Assembly (NCBI RefSeq): GCF_028618435.1 | Contig: NZ_JAQISW010000018.1 | Location: 1 to 32,359, forward strand | Direction of reading: 5' to 3' | Source of the DNA: Bartonella sp. MM73XJBT.G | GTDB taxonomy: Bacteria > Pseudomonadota > Alphaproteobacteria > Rhizobiales > Rhizobiaceae | DNA length: 32,359 nucleotides | Shown: one piece after another, positions 6,899 through 13,307 of the stretch | Layout: every line of letters starts with the position of its first letter | How positions within the stretch are numbered: position 1 is the first letter of the stretch | Notes under the pieces: model-generated | The model's input: the letters and a program-made list of their open reading frames with translations, nothing else | The model's database searches: none | What the model was told of the DNA's origin: nothing | Made by a program: the position numbers and the translations under genes

Positions 6899-7678
6899 TT
6901 ATTGCATATTTCCGTGGATTTGCTCTCTTAATAAAACCAATCCTTTTGTTGTTATTTTTGTTGACGGGACTGTCTTTTCTGTACCATCATTTTTTTGAAT
7001 AGTAATGGTCGTGCAATCCATTAAACCTTTTTGTATTTTATCTTGATATGGTAATAATGGACCACTTGGTACTCTTTTGTAAACCCAACCATATCTTCGT
7101 AAGTAATCTGATAAATCCTTAGGTCTTACTTCTAAGATTTTCGCAGCATCTATAATACCAAACAAGCCATCCGAGCGCGTTAAACCATCAAGAGCTATTG
7201 CTTTTGGTTTAAGAGTATCCACTTCATTTTTTAAAGTTTCTAATTGATTGATGCTTTCTAAGAGAAGTTTTTTAACTGTAAGGGGATTTTCTAAAGCACT
7301 TGCTAAATCTGTTTTCTTTTCTAACTCCTGCCAACGGTCAATAATTTTTGCACGTAAAGCAGTGCTGTACCCTGAAACTAAGATTAAGCATTCACGTTTT
7401 GGGAGGTTATAACAAGGGAGAGTACGACCAGTTGAATCTTTATAGACCCCAGCAAAATCACTAAGCCCAAATTTGGGCTCAGTAAAATCAGCCGGCTCAA
7501 ATTTGGGCTCGCTAATTTCTTCAAGCATTTTTTTGATATCACGCATAACATGTTTATGTTGCTTACCACACAACTCTGCAATTTCAACACTAGACATGGT
7601 TTGAATGCTATCATCTATGTTGATTTGATTTACGTCTATTGGATTTTTTTGATTTACATTGATTAAATATTGTGACAT
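6899..7678 (-). CDS. Phage antirepressor, Rha N-terminal plus KilAC C-terminal domain
   Basis: This 259-residue protein would inactivate the prophage repressor or act directly on DNA to favour lytic genes. Residues about 25-120 are Rha-type ([40 protein letters not shown]). Residues about 150-255 form the KilAC antirepressor domain ([43 protein letters not shown]). Between positions 55 and 80 lie two tandem copies of a ten-residue unit, [10 protein letters not shown] and [10 protein letters not shown], encoded by 30-bp palindromic repeats; the paralogue at 14180 has one copy. It is the last gene of an immI-like block: candidate antisense RNA, the 103-residue ORF, then this gene. That arrangement parallels c4-icd-ant of phage P1. 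Confidence 0.85.
   Translation of the reverse strand: MSQYLINVNQKNPIDVNQINIDDSIQTMSSVEIAELCGKQHKHVMRDIKKMLEEISEPKFEPADFTEPKFGLSDFAGVYKDSTGRTLPCYNLPKRECLILVSGYSTALRAKIIDRWQELEKKTDLASALENPLTVKKLLLESINQLETLKNEVDTLKPKAIALDGLTRSDGLFGIIDAAKILEVRPKDLSDYLRRYGWVYKRVPSGPLLPYQDKIQKGLMDCTTITIQKNDGTEKTVPSTKITTKGLVLLREQIHGNMQ
7461..7520 (-). repeat. Two tandem 30-bp palindromic in-frame repeats
   Basis: Units 7461-7490 and 7491-7520 are near-identical; their cores AGCCCAAATTTGGGCT and GGCTCAAATTTGGGCT are palindromic or nearly so. They encode [10 protein letters not shown] and [10 protein letters not shown] in the antirepressor. One similar unit is in the paralogue (about 14323-14352) and a broken one in non-coding DNA (1930-1990). 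Confidence 0.75.
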
Positions 7679-7734
7679 TCTTCTTTTTCCTAGTAAAGTT
7701 AAAAAGCAGGCGCCCCGCTGCGCCTGCGCTTTAT

Positions 7735-8046
7735 TTAAGCAGCCTCATTAATGCTATGCACATTATCAAAAATAGGATTATAAGCTTTTAGCAATGAAAC
7801 TATTGATTCAATTGGTTCAGATTGACCGAATTCTGTAATAATTGCTAAAATTTTTGTAAAATTTGGAATTTCGTTTTGTAATTTAAAAAACAAAACTTTT
7901 TCGAGAGCCCCCATAAGCTCTACTAAAGAAACGTGATAGTTATCTTCAGTATCAATATCAATATTTTCACTATTAGCTTCTTTACACACAGCCATCCACA
8001 AATCACATAAGAAATCGGTAGTGATGTTGATTTCATTTTTTTCCAT
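7735..8046 (-). CDS. Small acidic protein ahead of the antirepressor (icd-like position)
   Basis: This 103-residue acidic protein ([35 protein letters not shown]) is not recognised by sequence. It is probably all-helical and soluble. What matters is its place: it sits between the candidate C4-type antisense RNA (8087-8186) and the antirepressor, where phage P1 has icd, whose translation is coupled to ant and blocked by C4 RNA. Its leader contains UAAAAAC (8072-8078) and CCAAUAG (8059-8065), both complementary to the antisense RNA, the latter 13-19 nt before the ATG. The Shine-Dalgarno is weak (AGAAAG), so translation should be sensitive to pairing. About 56 bp separate it from the antirepressor start. 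Confidence 0.6.
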   Translation of the reverse strand: MEKNEINITTDFLCDLWMAVCKEANSENIDIDTEDNYHVSLVELMGALEKVLFFKLQNEIPNFTKILAIITEFGQSEPIESIVSLLKAYNPIFDNVHSINEAA

Positions 8047-8086
8047 TTGAAATTCTTTCTATTGGTTAGAAGTTTTTAATTGACAG

Positions 8087-8186
8087 CCCATAAGGGCGCC
8101 GGGCGCTAAAAACACGGCCAATAGTCCGCCGCTATACTTTTCCCTCGCGAAGGGTCTTGTATGGTATAGCTACACCCGACATAAAT
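8087..8186 (-). ncRNA. c4: Candidate C4-type antisense RNA controlling the antirepressor
   Basis: The minus-strand RNA folds into a stem GCUAUAC/GUAUAGC (8164-8170 with 8131-8137) that encloses a hairpin CCCU-loop-AGGG (8142-8154). A second hairpin, CGGC/GCCG (8128-8131 with 8115-8118), follows, and its loop shows CUAUUGG. Two segments, CUAUUGG (8118-8124) and GUUUUUA (8107-8113), are complementary, in the correct collinear order, to CCAAUAG (8059-8065) and UAAAAAC (8072-8078) in the leader of the next gene. Two short boxes in the antisense RNA matching two boxes in the target leader, followed by an antirepressor, is the established scheme of P1/P7 C4 RNA. The call is by structure, position and complementarity; a covariance-model search was not possible. 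Both ends are approximate. Confidence 0.65.
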
Positions 8187-8191
8187 CGTTA

Positions 8192-8209
8192 TATGCTAAT
8201 GACAGCATA
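8192..8209. promoter_or_regulatory. Operator-like inverted repeat TATGCT-N6-AGCATA
   Basis: Perfect six-base arms with a six-base spacer overlap the presumed -10 of the antisense RNA/antirepressor transcript. The half AGCATAAAA resembles the TGCATAAAA halves around the repressor gene, so the prophage repressor may also bind here. This is an inference. Confidence 0.45.
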
Positions 8210-8221
8210 AAAGAAAGTCAG
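8193..8221 (-). promoter_or_regulatory. Promoter-like sequence for the candidate antisense RNA
   Basis: On the minus strand CTGACT (8216-8221) is 17 bp from TAGCAT (8193-8198), placing a start near 8186, just before the folded RNA. The inverted repeat at 8192-8209 covers the -10. Confidence 0.4.
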
Positions 8222-8344
8222 TATTTTTAAGAATGGGAGAAACCTTATCGTGGTTTATCCGCTATTGGATTCGTGGTTTTTAAGCACTTGTCGATCTTTC
8301 TAAACGACCTTTTCTTTAAAGTCAATACGTATTTTTTATTTTTT

Positions 8345-8785
8345 TCACTTTTTTTCATTTTGATAAATACCTAATTGAATATCAAGCGCTTTTTCTAGCT
8401 CACGGTCTATATAATCATCATCATAAGCTTGTGAATAACCCCTCTCACCATCATCTCTAATCTCACAAATCAACTGATCATCTTTTGTGCGTTGTTTGAT
8501 CTTCTCATTCACCTCATCTATCAACGCCTCATAACTCAATACGCTTTTTGGCAAATGACCACCGTATATCCACGCTTTTACCTGCGCTTTTGTACTGTAA
8601 TCAATATTCGTTGGCATCTCATGATCTTGATATTGTCCACCATCGAATTCCTCATATTCCCTCATTCCATCATCATATTCGTAAAGGTTGTAAAAATGCT
8701 CTGAAACTCCCATTCCCCATGGTGCATATCCAACCGCCGTTGCAATAAATTTTTTTTGCTGTCTTTTACGGTTTCTTAAGAACAT
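8345..8785 (-). CDS. Hypothetical phage protein
   Basis: This 146-residue protein is not recognised. It starts with a basic stretch (FLRNRKRQQKKFIATAVGYAPWG), then is rich in Asp, Glu and Tyr (YEYDDGMREYEEFDGGQYQDHE), and ends with charged helices (DEVNEKIKQRTKDDQL; DDDYIDRELEKALDIQLG). No signal peptide or membrane segment is seen. It lies on the minus strand between the replication block and the antirepressor block. The ATG has the weak, distant Shine-Dalgarno AAGGGA. Confidence 0.55.
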   Translation of the reverse strand: MFLRNRKRQQKKFIATAVGYAPWGMGVSEHFYNLYEYDDGMREYEEFDGGQYQDHEMPTNIDYSTKAQVKAWIYGGHLPKSVLSYEALIDEVNEKIKQRTKDDQLICEIRDDGERGYSQAYDDDYIDRELEKALDIQLGIYQNEKK

Positions 8786-8849
8786 CTGATTTAATATCCC
8801 TTATCTAAATCTATAATTTTACCAATGGATTTATTTGCCTCAAAATGGA

Positions 8850-8915
8850 CCGTACAGTGGCGTTTTTAGTTTCAATGTGTTCTTTATCAAAAAACTTTTA
8901 AATCGCTCTGTACGG
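8850..8915. repeat. Inverted repeat CCGTACAG / CTGTACGG
   Basis: Perfect eight-base arms at 8850-8857 and 8908-8915 lie 50 bp apart in the gap between two minus-strand genes. The surroundings are also similar (GTGGCGTTTTT after the first arm, GTGCCTTTTT after the second). It may be a protein-binding pair; the function is unknown. Confidence 0.4.
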
Positions 8916-8985
8916 TGCCTTTTTGTCGATTTAAACGCATATCTAATCTCAAAACCATCAGCACCTTTCACTATTTTGGTGTTTT

Positions 8986-9591
8986 TCATTCAATGCCCTT
9001 TAAAACTTCTTCAAGTTCTTTTTGAAGCTTTTCAACCCGTTCTGATGTTGCAAGCGGCTTTTGTTCTCTTTCCTTTGTCTCTGGTTTCTCAAGAACCTTA
9101 AAAATATAATTTGCACTCCAGCGAATATCACTTTCAAGCTTTTCGCAATAGCGATAAAAATCTGCTGTTGAAGGCATAAATGTTGTATTTAATCCCTCTG
9201 CTTTGCCTTTCAAAGCGTCCTTTGTTGCTGTCTGCAATGCCCAGCTGCTTATGCCTTCAAGAGCGTAAAAGTACGCAAGCGCTGTTGCTTTCTCATCTGA
9301 TCCTAATGGGCTTTTGAGACCATTGGAAAGGACAAGAAACGTTGTTTGGATTTCTTCTTCCGTTGCTTTTCTTTCAAGCTTTTGCAACGCATCATCAACC
9401 AATGAAGTAACTCTCTCCACTTCTGCACTCAATGGCTTTTGCCCCGTTTTCCAAAGGAATGGTGGTTCTGTTGTCATCCTCGAATAAAAATTTGTAAACA
9501 CTGTCTGAATTTTTGATATTGGACATGTGCTGTGCAACTCGATAACTCCAGCCACGCTGCTGTTCTGTGTGTTTAGTGCTTGTTTTTCCAT
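8986..9591 (-). CDS. Phage protein of unknown function, overlapping the DUF1376 gene
   Basis: This 201-residue protein has a middle with several helices (EVERVTSLVDDALQKLERKATEEEIQTTFLVLSNGL; ALAYFYALEGISSWALQTATKDALKG) and a charged, coiled-coil-like end (ERVEKLQKELEEVLKGIE). ATG 9591 is chosen because AAGGTGG lies five bases upstream; a GTG at 9600 is less likely. The first 66 codons overlap the end of the replication gene in another frame by 197 bp. A shorter start at ATG 9477 (MTTEPPF) would reduce this overlap but has GAGG directly against the codon. Position after the replication protein suggests a role in replication, such as a helicase-loader-like accessory, but no motif proves it. 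Confidence 0.6.
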   Translation of the reverse strand: MEKQALNTQNSSVAGVIELHSTCPISKIQTVFTNFYSRMTTEPPFLWKTGQKPLSAEVERVTSLVDDALQKLERKATEEEIQTTFLVLSNGLKSPLGSDEKATALAYFYALEGISSWALQTATKDALKGKAEGLNTTFMPSTADFYRYCEKLESDIRWSANYIFKVLEKPETKEREQKPLATSERVEKLQKELEEVLKGIE

Positions 9592-10510
9592 AGTTTCCAC
9601 CTTGTTGATTGATTTTATGATCTTTTGAATTCCTTACCCAGTTACGCCATGTTGCTTGCCAATCGATTTTGGTAGCGTTTGCTCCAGCTTTTGAACGCCA
9701 GTAATCTCGAAATTTCGCAATTTCGATTTTGATACGCTCTGGAGGCAAGCCCTCTGCAAGTGCAAAATCGTAATCGGGTTCGAAATCCGCAGGCAAGCGA
9801 CAACCTCGATTAGCCTTTGAACGTTTTGGGTTTTTAGGAACGTTTTCTTGCTCGTGAAGGGGAGGTTGTTTGGTTGCTATCGTTTCGATTTGTTCTGATG
9901 GGCTTTCAACAGCAGCAACCTCTGTTGGCTCGTCAACCAAATCGGTTGTTTCTAAATCTTCAAAATCGATTTCTTTTTTTGATAAAACGATAGTTTTATT
10001 TTTTTTATATATATTATTCTTATTCTGGTTCTTTATAGCTTGATTTTGCTTGTCGTTTGCTTCAGCAAAAAAAACGTTTTGCTTACTTTTTGCTTCAGCA
10101 AAAAAATCATTTTGCTTGTCGTTTGCTTCAGCAAAATCATTAACGCATTGTTTTGTATTGTTTTTTGCTTGTGCACCTTTTTTGCCAGCTTCACTACGAA
10201 TTTGCGATATGTGATCCTTTTTATCAGCAAAATCTTTTAGTTCTTCTTCAACGCGCGTGTTCCACAACCCACCATCTATCTCAATAAGTTTATCGTTCCT
10301 CATTAAATATTCGACAATAGTTGCGAACTTTTTTTGCGAACAATTGCAAGCACGTGAAAGCGTTTCAAAATCTTCTTTAATTGGTGCTTTTTTATCATAC
10401 ATACGAATAAGAAGTGTCATATAAGCACCTCTTTGCTCTAATGTCATTCCATCTGTACCACTTATCCAGTCATACAAATGAAATCGTATCCACGGCATCC
10501 CATTAGACAT
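9395..10510 (-). CDS. DUF1376-family phage replication protein
   Basis: This 371-residue protein is probably a replication initiator or primosome factor. Residues 5-90 are the DUF1376/YdaU type winged-helix region (WIRFHLYDWISGTDGMTLEQ, RGAYMTLLIRMY, FATIVEYLM). Residues about 120-165 hold three copies of an 11-residue unit (FFAEANDKQNx) and are low in complexity. A charged linker follows, then a conserved block (GCRLPADFEPDYDFALAEG...WQATWRNWVRN, about 235-300) typical of phage replication proteins that bind a helicase or DNA. The last 65 residues overlap the next gene in a different frame. The gene overlaps the RuvC-like gene by 8 bp, so they are one operon. In lambda terms it takes the place of O/P. 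Confidence 0.8.
   Translation of the reverse strand: MSNGMPWIRFHLYDWISGTDGMTLEQRGAYMTLLIRMYDKKAPIKEDFETLSRACNCSQKKFATIVEYLMRNDKLIEIDGGLWNTRVEEELKDFADKKDHISQIRSEAGKKGAQAKNNTKQCVNDFAEANDKQNDFFAEAKSKQNVFFAEANDKQNQAIKNQNKNNIYKKNKTIVLSKKEIDFEDLETTDLVDEPTEVAAVESPSEQIETIATKQPPLHEQENVPKNPKRSKANRGCRLPADFEPDYDFALAEGLPPERIKIEIAKFRDYWRSKAGANATKIDWQATWRNWVRNSKDHKINQQGGNYGKTSTKHTEQQRGWSYRVAQHMSNIKNSDSVYKFLFEDDNRTTIPLENGAKAIECRSGESYFIG
10056..10135 (-). repeat. Three 33-bp in-frame repeats with palindromic core
   Basis: TTTGCTTCAGCAAA, a palindromic 14-mer (arms TTTGCT/AGCAAA), occurs at 10056-10069, 10089-10102 and 10122-10135, an exact 33-bp period. It encodes the repeated FAEA-x-x-KQN units of the DUF1376 protein. 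Confidence 0.8.
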
Positions 10511-10976
10511 ACCCCAATTCCCTTTCTTTAATTAAATGTAAAATTGCTAAAGCATCCGCTTCATTATCATCACAAGGCGCGTGTCCTTTTGCACGCATTG
10601 CCTCTATCATCTCTTCTTTCGACGCATTCCCCTTGCCTGCCGTTGCTTTCTTAATTGTACAAACCGGTATCCCCTCATACGGTATCTTATGATGCTCACA
10701 CCACGCCGTTAACGTTGCTAACAAGCCACCGTAAACATGCGCTGCGTCTGTACCAACATGACGCCTCACCTCTTCAAAATACACCGCGTCAATTTGACCT
10801 GCTGCCTGCTTTATTTCATTAAGCCATTGTTTAAAGCGTAAATAACGCATCCCACCGCCTTCAAAACGGCGTGATTTAAAATCAACGGTGCCACTAGTGA
10901 TACCACCATCCCCACCACGTATCGCCCATCCTGTCTTCGTTCCTAGATCAAAACAAAGAATCGTGTTAATCACCAC
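10503..10976 (-). CDS. RuvC-like Holliday junction endonuclease (phage)
   Basis: This 157-residue nuclease has the RNase H-like fold and would resolve branched DNA made by replication or recombination. The acidic residues fit the family: D10 in ILCFDLGTKTGWA, E68/E69 in VYFEEV, and D137/D141 in CDDNEADALAIL, with a lysine-rich loop (TIKKATAGKGNASKEEM) before the last motif. The start is GTG, preceded by GGAG. Its end overlaps the DUF1376 gene by 8 bp, and phage RuvC-like genes often accompany replication genes. Substrate preference cannot be told from sequence. Confidence 0.85.
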   Translation of the reverse strand: MVINTILCFDLGTKTGWAIRGGDGGITSGTVDFKSRRFEGGGMRYLRFKQWLNEIKQAAGQIDAVYFEEVRRHVGTDAAHVYGGLLATLTAWCEHHKIPYEGIPVCTIKKATAGKGNASKEEMIEAMRAKGHAPCDDNEADALAILHLIKERELGYV

Positions 10977-11018
10977 GCAGCTCCATACATAATGTGTTCT
11001 ATTCGGATAGAGAAAAAT

Positions 11019-11690
11019 ATGAAAGATACGCCAACAACATATGAATATATTTCTTTAATCATTAGTGTGATCTCTGCAGGCTTTGTTTGGTATAGATATC
11101 GCAAAGAACAAAAAGAAAAATGTTTAGGACAAAAATTGCAAAGCTGTAGTGTACGTGAAGTTGTTGGAAATCTGTCTCCAAGGCATCCTAGTGACCTTGA
11201 ATCTGAATTGGAATTAACCATTTACAATCCTACAAACCAAATAATTAAAATAAATCACATCAAAATACCTAAAAAACACCCATTTATATTTACTCAAGCA
11301 CTCTACCCAGATCCTACCGAAGGTATCTCAGATTCTGAAAAACGTAAAAATGCAACGAACATCGCCTTAAAAAGCAAAAAGTATATTGATTTAATAAAAC
11401 CCCAATTACATCCTAACCATTTGGGATTTTTTGATCTTTTTAGTATAAAAGCCAAAAGTAAATTGGCTCTTTGGCTTACCATACACCCACAAGAACCACA
11501 TTTAACAAAACCTATAACCATGGTAGTTGAACATACCTCATGTAATAATCCAGAAAAAACTCTTGAGACTACTTTTTGTCTTGGTTTTTTTCGTTGGACA
11601 GATGCACAGGACAGAGCTTTTGAATATGGGATAATGGAAAGAACTTTAGATAATTCTAATAACTACAACCATACTTTGAACTCCCAATAA
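11019..11690 (+). CDS. Membrane-anchored protein of unknown function (orphan on opposite strand)
   Basis: This 223-residue protein is not recognised. It has one N-terminal membrane segment (YISLIISVISAGFVWY) followed by RYRKEQKEK, giving an inside-positive C-terminal side, so the body is probably cytoplasmic. The body is beta-rich in places (LESELELTIYNPTNQIIKINHIKI; ALWLTIHPQEP), like an immunoglobulin-type fold, and has no catalytic motif I can see. I prefer ATG 11019 (AGAG six bases upstream) to the in-frame ATG at 10992. It reads against the surrounding early genes and converges with the next gene with a 28-bp overlap, so it is probably a cargo gene expressed from its own promoter, perhaps in phage defence or exclusion; this is a guess from position. 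Confidence 0.55.
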   Translation: MKDTPTTYEYISLIISVISAGFVWYRYRKEQKEKCLGQKLQSCSVREVVGNLSPRHPSDLESELELTIYNPTNQIIKINHIKIPKKHPFIFTQALYPDPTEGISDSEKRKNATNIALKSKKYIDLIKPQLHPNHLGFFDLFSIKAKSKLALWLTIHPQEPHLTKPITMVVEHTSCNNPEKTLETTFCLGFFRWTDAQDRAFEYGIMERTLDNSNNYNHTLNSQ

Positions 11691-12022
11691 TAACGGAGTC
11701 GCTCCCATATTCTACGGTACCAAGGTAGTGATTGCATGTATTGCTGTGGTGTTAACATAGACAATTTGTAAATCTTATGAGAAATACACTTAAAGTTTTC
11801 AACCTGATGATCACCCCTTATTGTTGCACCCCCAAAAACCACCCCTAAAACACTGATCCAGCAATTTCCTTCATGGCTAAGATTTTCTTCACTCTCTACC
11901 CAACCGCCTAGATCACCGGCTTTAACGTCTCCAAAATCTTTTAAGGCGCGTATGCGGTATACTTTGCAAGGACCAATATCAACTACGTCACCCGTAAGTT
12001 CATACTTCTTTTGAACTGTCAT
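11663..12022 (-). CDS. Short YdcK-like head protein lacking the hexapeptide repeats
   Basis: This 119-residue protein has a first half that is the same head as in the gene at 481: YRIRALKDFGDVKAGDLGGW followed by NLSHEGNCW. Instead of a long hexapeptide helix it has about two degenerate units (VVFGGATIRGDHQV), then an unrelated tail with aromatic and basic residues (PWYRRIWERLRYYWEFKVWL), possibly an amphipathic membrane-contacting helix. ATG 12022 is chosen because GAAGGA is nine bases upstream; the ATG at 12031 touches that site. It follows a coiled-coil gene in the leftward early operon. It may be a deletion product of a full repeat protein or a separate regulatory version. Confidence 0.65.
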   Translation of the reverse strand: MTVQKKYELTGDVVDIGPCKVYRIRALKDFGDVKAGDLGGWVESEENLSHEGNCWISVLGVVFGGATIRGDHQVENFKCISHKIYKLSMLTPQQYMQSLPWYRRIWERLRYYWEFKVWL

Positions 12023-12041
12023 ATCGTTCATTCCTTCAATC

Positions 12042-12305
12042 TCACTTACTTTTCTTTTTGGAAGGCGCTTTTACTGATGGCTTTTGTACAGATGCATCAC
12101 GCTGCTTAAGCTCGTCTTTAAGCTTCTCTATTTCTGCATCACGGTATGCAACTTCTGCTTCTAGTGTATCTATAAGATCGTTCTTTCTTTTGAACGCTTC
12201 TTCATACGCATCTATCTTTTGATGCAGTTCTTTAATTTCCTTTTCATATTTTTTGATATCCTCATCACACTCATCAATGCTCTGCTTGGTTTCATTTAAA
12301 CTCAT
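12042..12305 (-). CDS. Small coiled-coil phage protein
   Basis: This 87-residue, highly charged protein is almost one continuous coiled coil (residues 5-70, heptads of L/I with E/K), ending in a lysine-rich tail (KPSVKAPSKKKSK). It has no cysteine beyond C13. Its ATG is 10 bp after the stop of the Cro-like gene and 20 bp before the short YdcK-like gene, so it belongs to the leftward early operon. Function unknown; such proteins often act as oligomeric adaptors. Confidence 0.6.
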   Translation of the reverse strand: MSLNETKQSIDECDEDIKKYEKEIKELHQKIDAYEEAFKRKNDLIDTLEAEVAYRDAEIEKLKDELKQRDASVQKPSVKAPSKKKSK

Positions 12306-12314
12306 TGTGATCTC

Positions 12315-12599
12315 CTAAGGCTGCAAACCGTCGCACGCGCTATCAACGCAGGGGCTTTTGGAAAATTTTGTCATTGAGTCGCTTGCTTGCTCTTGCATTA
12401 ATCTTTGCAAGCGTTCTGGATAAAAAAAATCTTCTGGACGTAAATCTATCCCATGCTCACGCGCATAGGTTAATAGTTTTTGCTGGTGTTTTGCTGGTAT
12501 AAAATCACGCCATCTAGAAATAGACGAAATATCTCTTTCAACGATGCCTGCTACAGTTTTTAAGCCACCTAAATACTTTATAATCAGTCTCGAAAGCAT
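12315..12599 (-). CDS. Cro-like helix-turn-helix regulator
   Basis: This 94-residue protein has a helix-turn-helix at about residues 3-45 (IIKYLGGLKTVAGIVERDISSISRWRD), followed by FIPAKHQQKLLTYAREHGIDLRPEDFF. The second part matches the 'carph-isopro' small Cro-like regulators of phages. It is transcribed away from the repressor across a short control region with operator-like sites, as cro is in lambdoid phages. ATG 12599 is preferred: GGAG lies six bases upstream and is itself part of the alternative ATG at 12611. It heads the leftward operon that leads to the replication block. The C-terminal 30 residues are low in structure. Confidence 0.75.
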   Translation of the reverse strand: MLSRLIIKYLGGLKTVAGIVERDISSISRWRDFIPAKHQQKLLTYAREHGIDLRPEDFFYPERLQRLMQEQASDSMTKFSKSPCVDSACDGLQP

Positions 12600-12629
12600 A
12601 TTTATCTCCATAACGCCACAATAGATAAT

Positions 12630-12642
12630 TGCGTTTTATGCA
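12630..12642. promoter_or_regulatory. Operator-like site TGCGTTTTATGCA
   Basis: It differs by one base from the perfect palindrome TGCATTTTATGCA at 13171. It lies between the divergent Cro-like and repressor genes, within a larger inverted repeat AATTGCGTT/AACGCAATT (12627-12657). A further half site, TGCATAAAA, is at 12676-12684. Confidence 0.55.
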
Positions 12643-12710
12643 CAAGTCAACGCAATTATGCTTTTTTATCATTTTTGCATAAAAATATATTTTCAAGGAT
12701 TATATGAATC

Positions 12711-13040
12711 ATGGGAAAAGATATTCAGTCTCAACTTAAGCTATGGATTAAAGAGCGACTTAAAGAACGGGGGCATGGTGCACAAACAGCATTAGCATCC
12801 CATCTGAAACTGCATCCATCGGCAGTGAACCGTATGCTTCGCATTTATCAAAATGGGAAAACCCGTGATATAACCATAGATGAATTGATAAAAATTTCTG
12901 AATTCTTCAACGAGCCACCACCCAGTTTTTACAAAGAAGCAGATTTGAATTTCGTAAAAATATGCGCTTCTCTTGAACCAGCTGATAAAGAAGCGGTACT
13001 CGATTTCCTTGAATTATTAAAAAAGATAAAAACAAGATAG
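12711..13040 (+). CDS. Phage repressor, XRE-type helix-turn-helix
   Basis: This 109-residue protein has an XRE helix-turn-helix at about residues 10-68 (QTALASHLKLHPSAVNRMLRI, then DITIDELIKISEFFNEPP). A short C-terminal helical part (PADKEAVLDFLELLKKIKTR) is likely for dimerisation. It lacks a LexA/CI-type autoprotease domain, so induction by RecA cleavage is not expected; release would have to come through antirepressors, and the element carries three antirepressor-type genes. AAGGA is present but 12 bases from the ATG. It reads in the same direction as the recombination/integrase operon, as cI does in lambda, and is flanked by operator-like sites. Confidence 0.75.
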   Translation: MGKDIQSQLKLWIKERLKERGHGAQTALASHLKLHPSAVNRMLRIYQNGKTRDITIDELIKISEFFNEPPPSFYKEADLNFVKICASLEPADKEAVLDFLELLKKIKTR

Positions 13041-13307
13041 GTTATTATTGATTGCTTTTTTTCATTAAGCATCAAAGAAAAATCTTCTATTCCTTTACCT
13101 AGATCACCCATAACATCTCCTAAATTGTGGATAGCGCATAAATTAGCTATATATTTTAAATTTATTTTTTTGCATTTTATGCAATTTTTTAATTGACATG
13201 TGCATAAAATACAATTACAAAACCACCATACCCCGAAAAAAAAAACCTATGTCAAGGCGTTTTTTTCAAAATGTGTTTAAATATTTTGATAATAAATGGA
13301 GACCGTT
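13041..13307. promoter_or_regulatory. Right control region: promoter and two operator-like sites
   Basis: TTGACA (13193-13198) lies 17 bp before TACAAA (13216-13221), a fair promoter for the rightward early operon. Two operator-like sites flank and overlap it: TGCATTTTATGCA (13171-13183, perfect palindrome) and TGCATAAAATACA (13201-13213, one mismatch in the spacer). Occupancy would block the promoter. Confidence 0.6.

Noticed and set aside
6801..7002. Hydrophobic plus-strand open frame near the end of the antirepressor
   Set aside because: It runs over a terminator hairpin and the antirepressor 3' end and has no start signal.
8492..8748. Plus-strand open frames opposite the gene at 8345-8785
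   Set aside because: No ribosome binding site, composition of a reverse-complement shadow, and overlapped fully by the minus-strand gene.
10056..10135. CRISPR-like array (three repeats with equal spacing)
   Set aside because: The period is 33 bp with repeated 'spacers' and lies in frame inside a gene; only three units, no cas genes.
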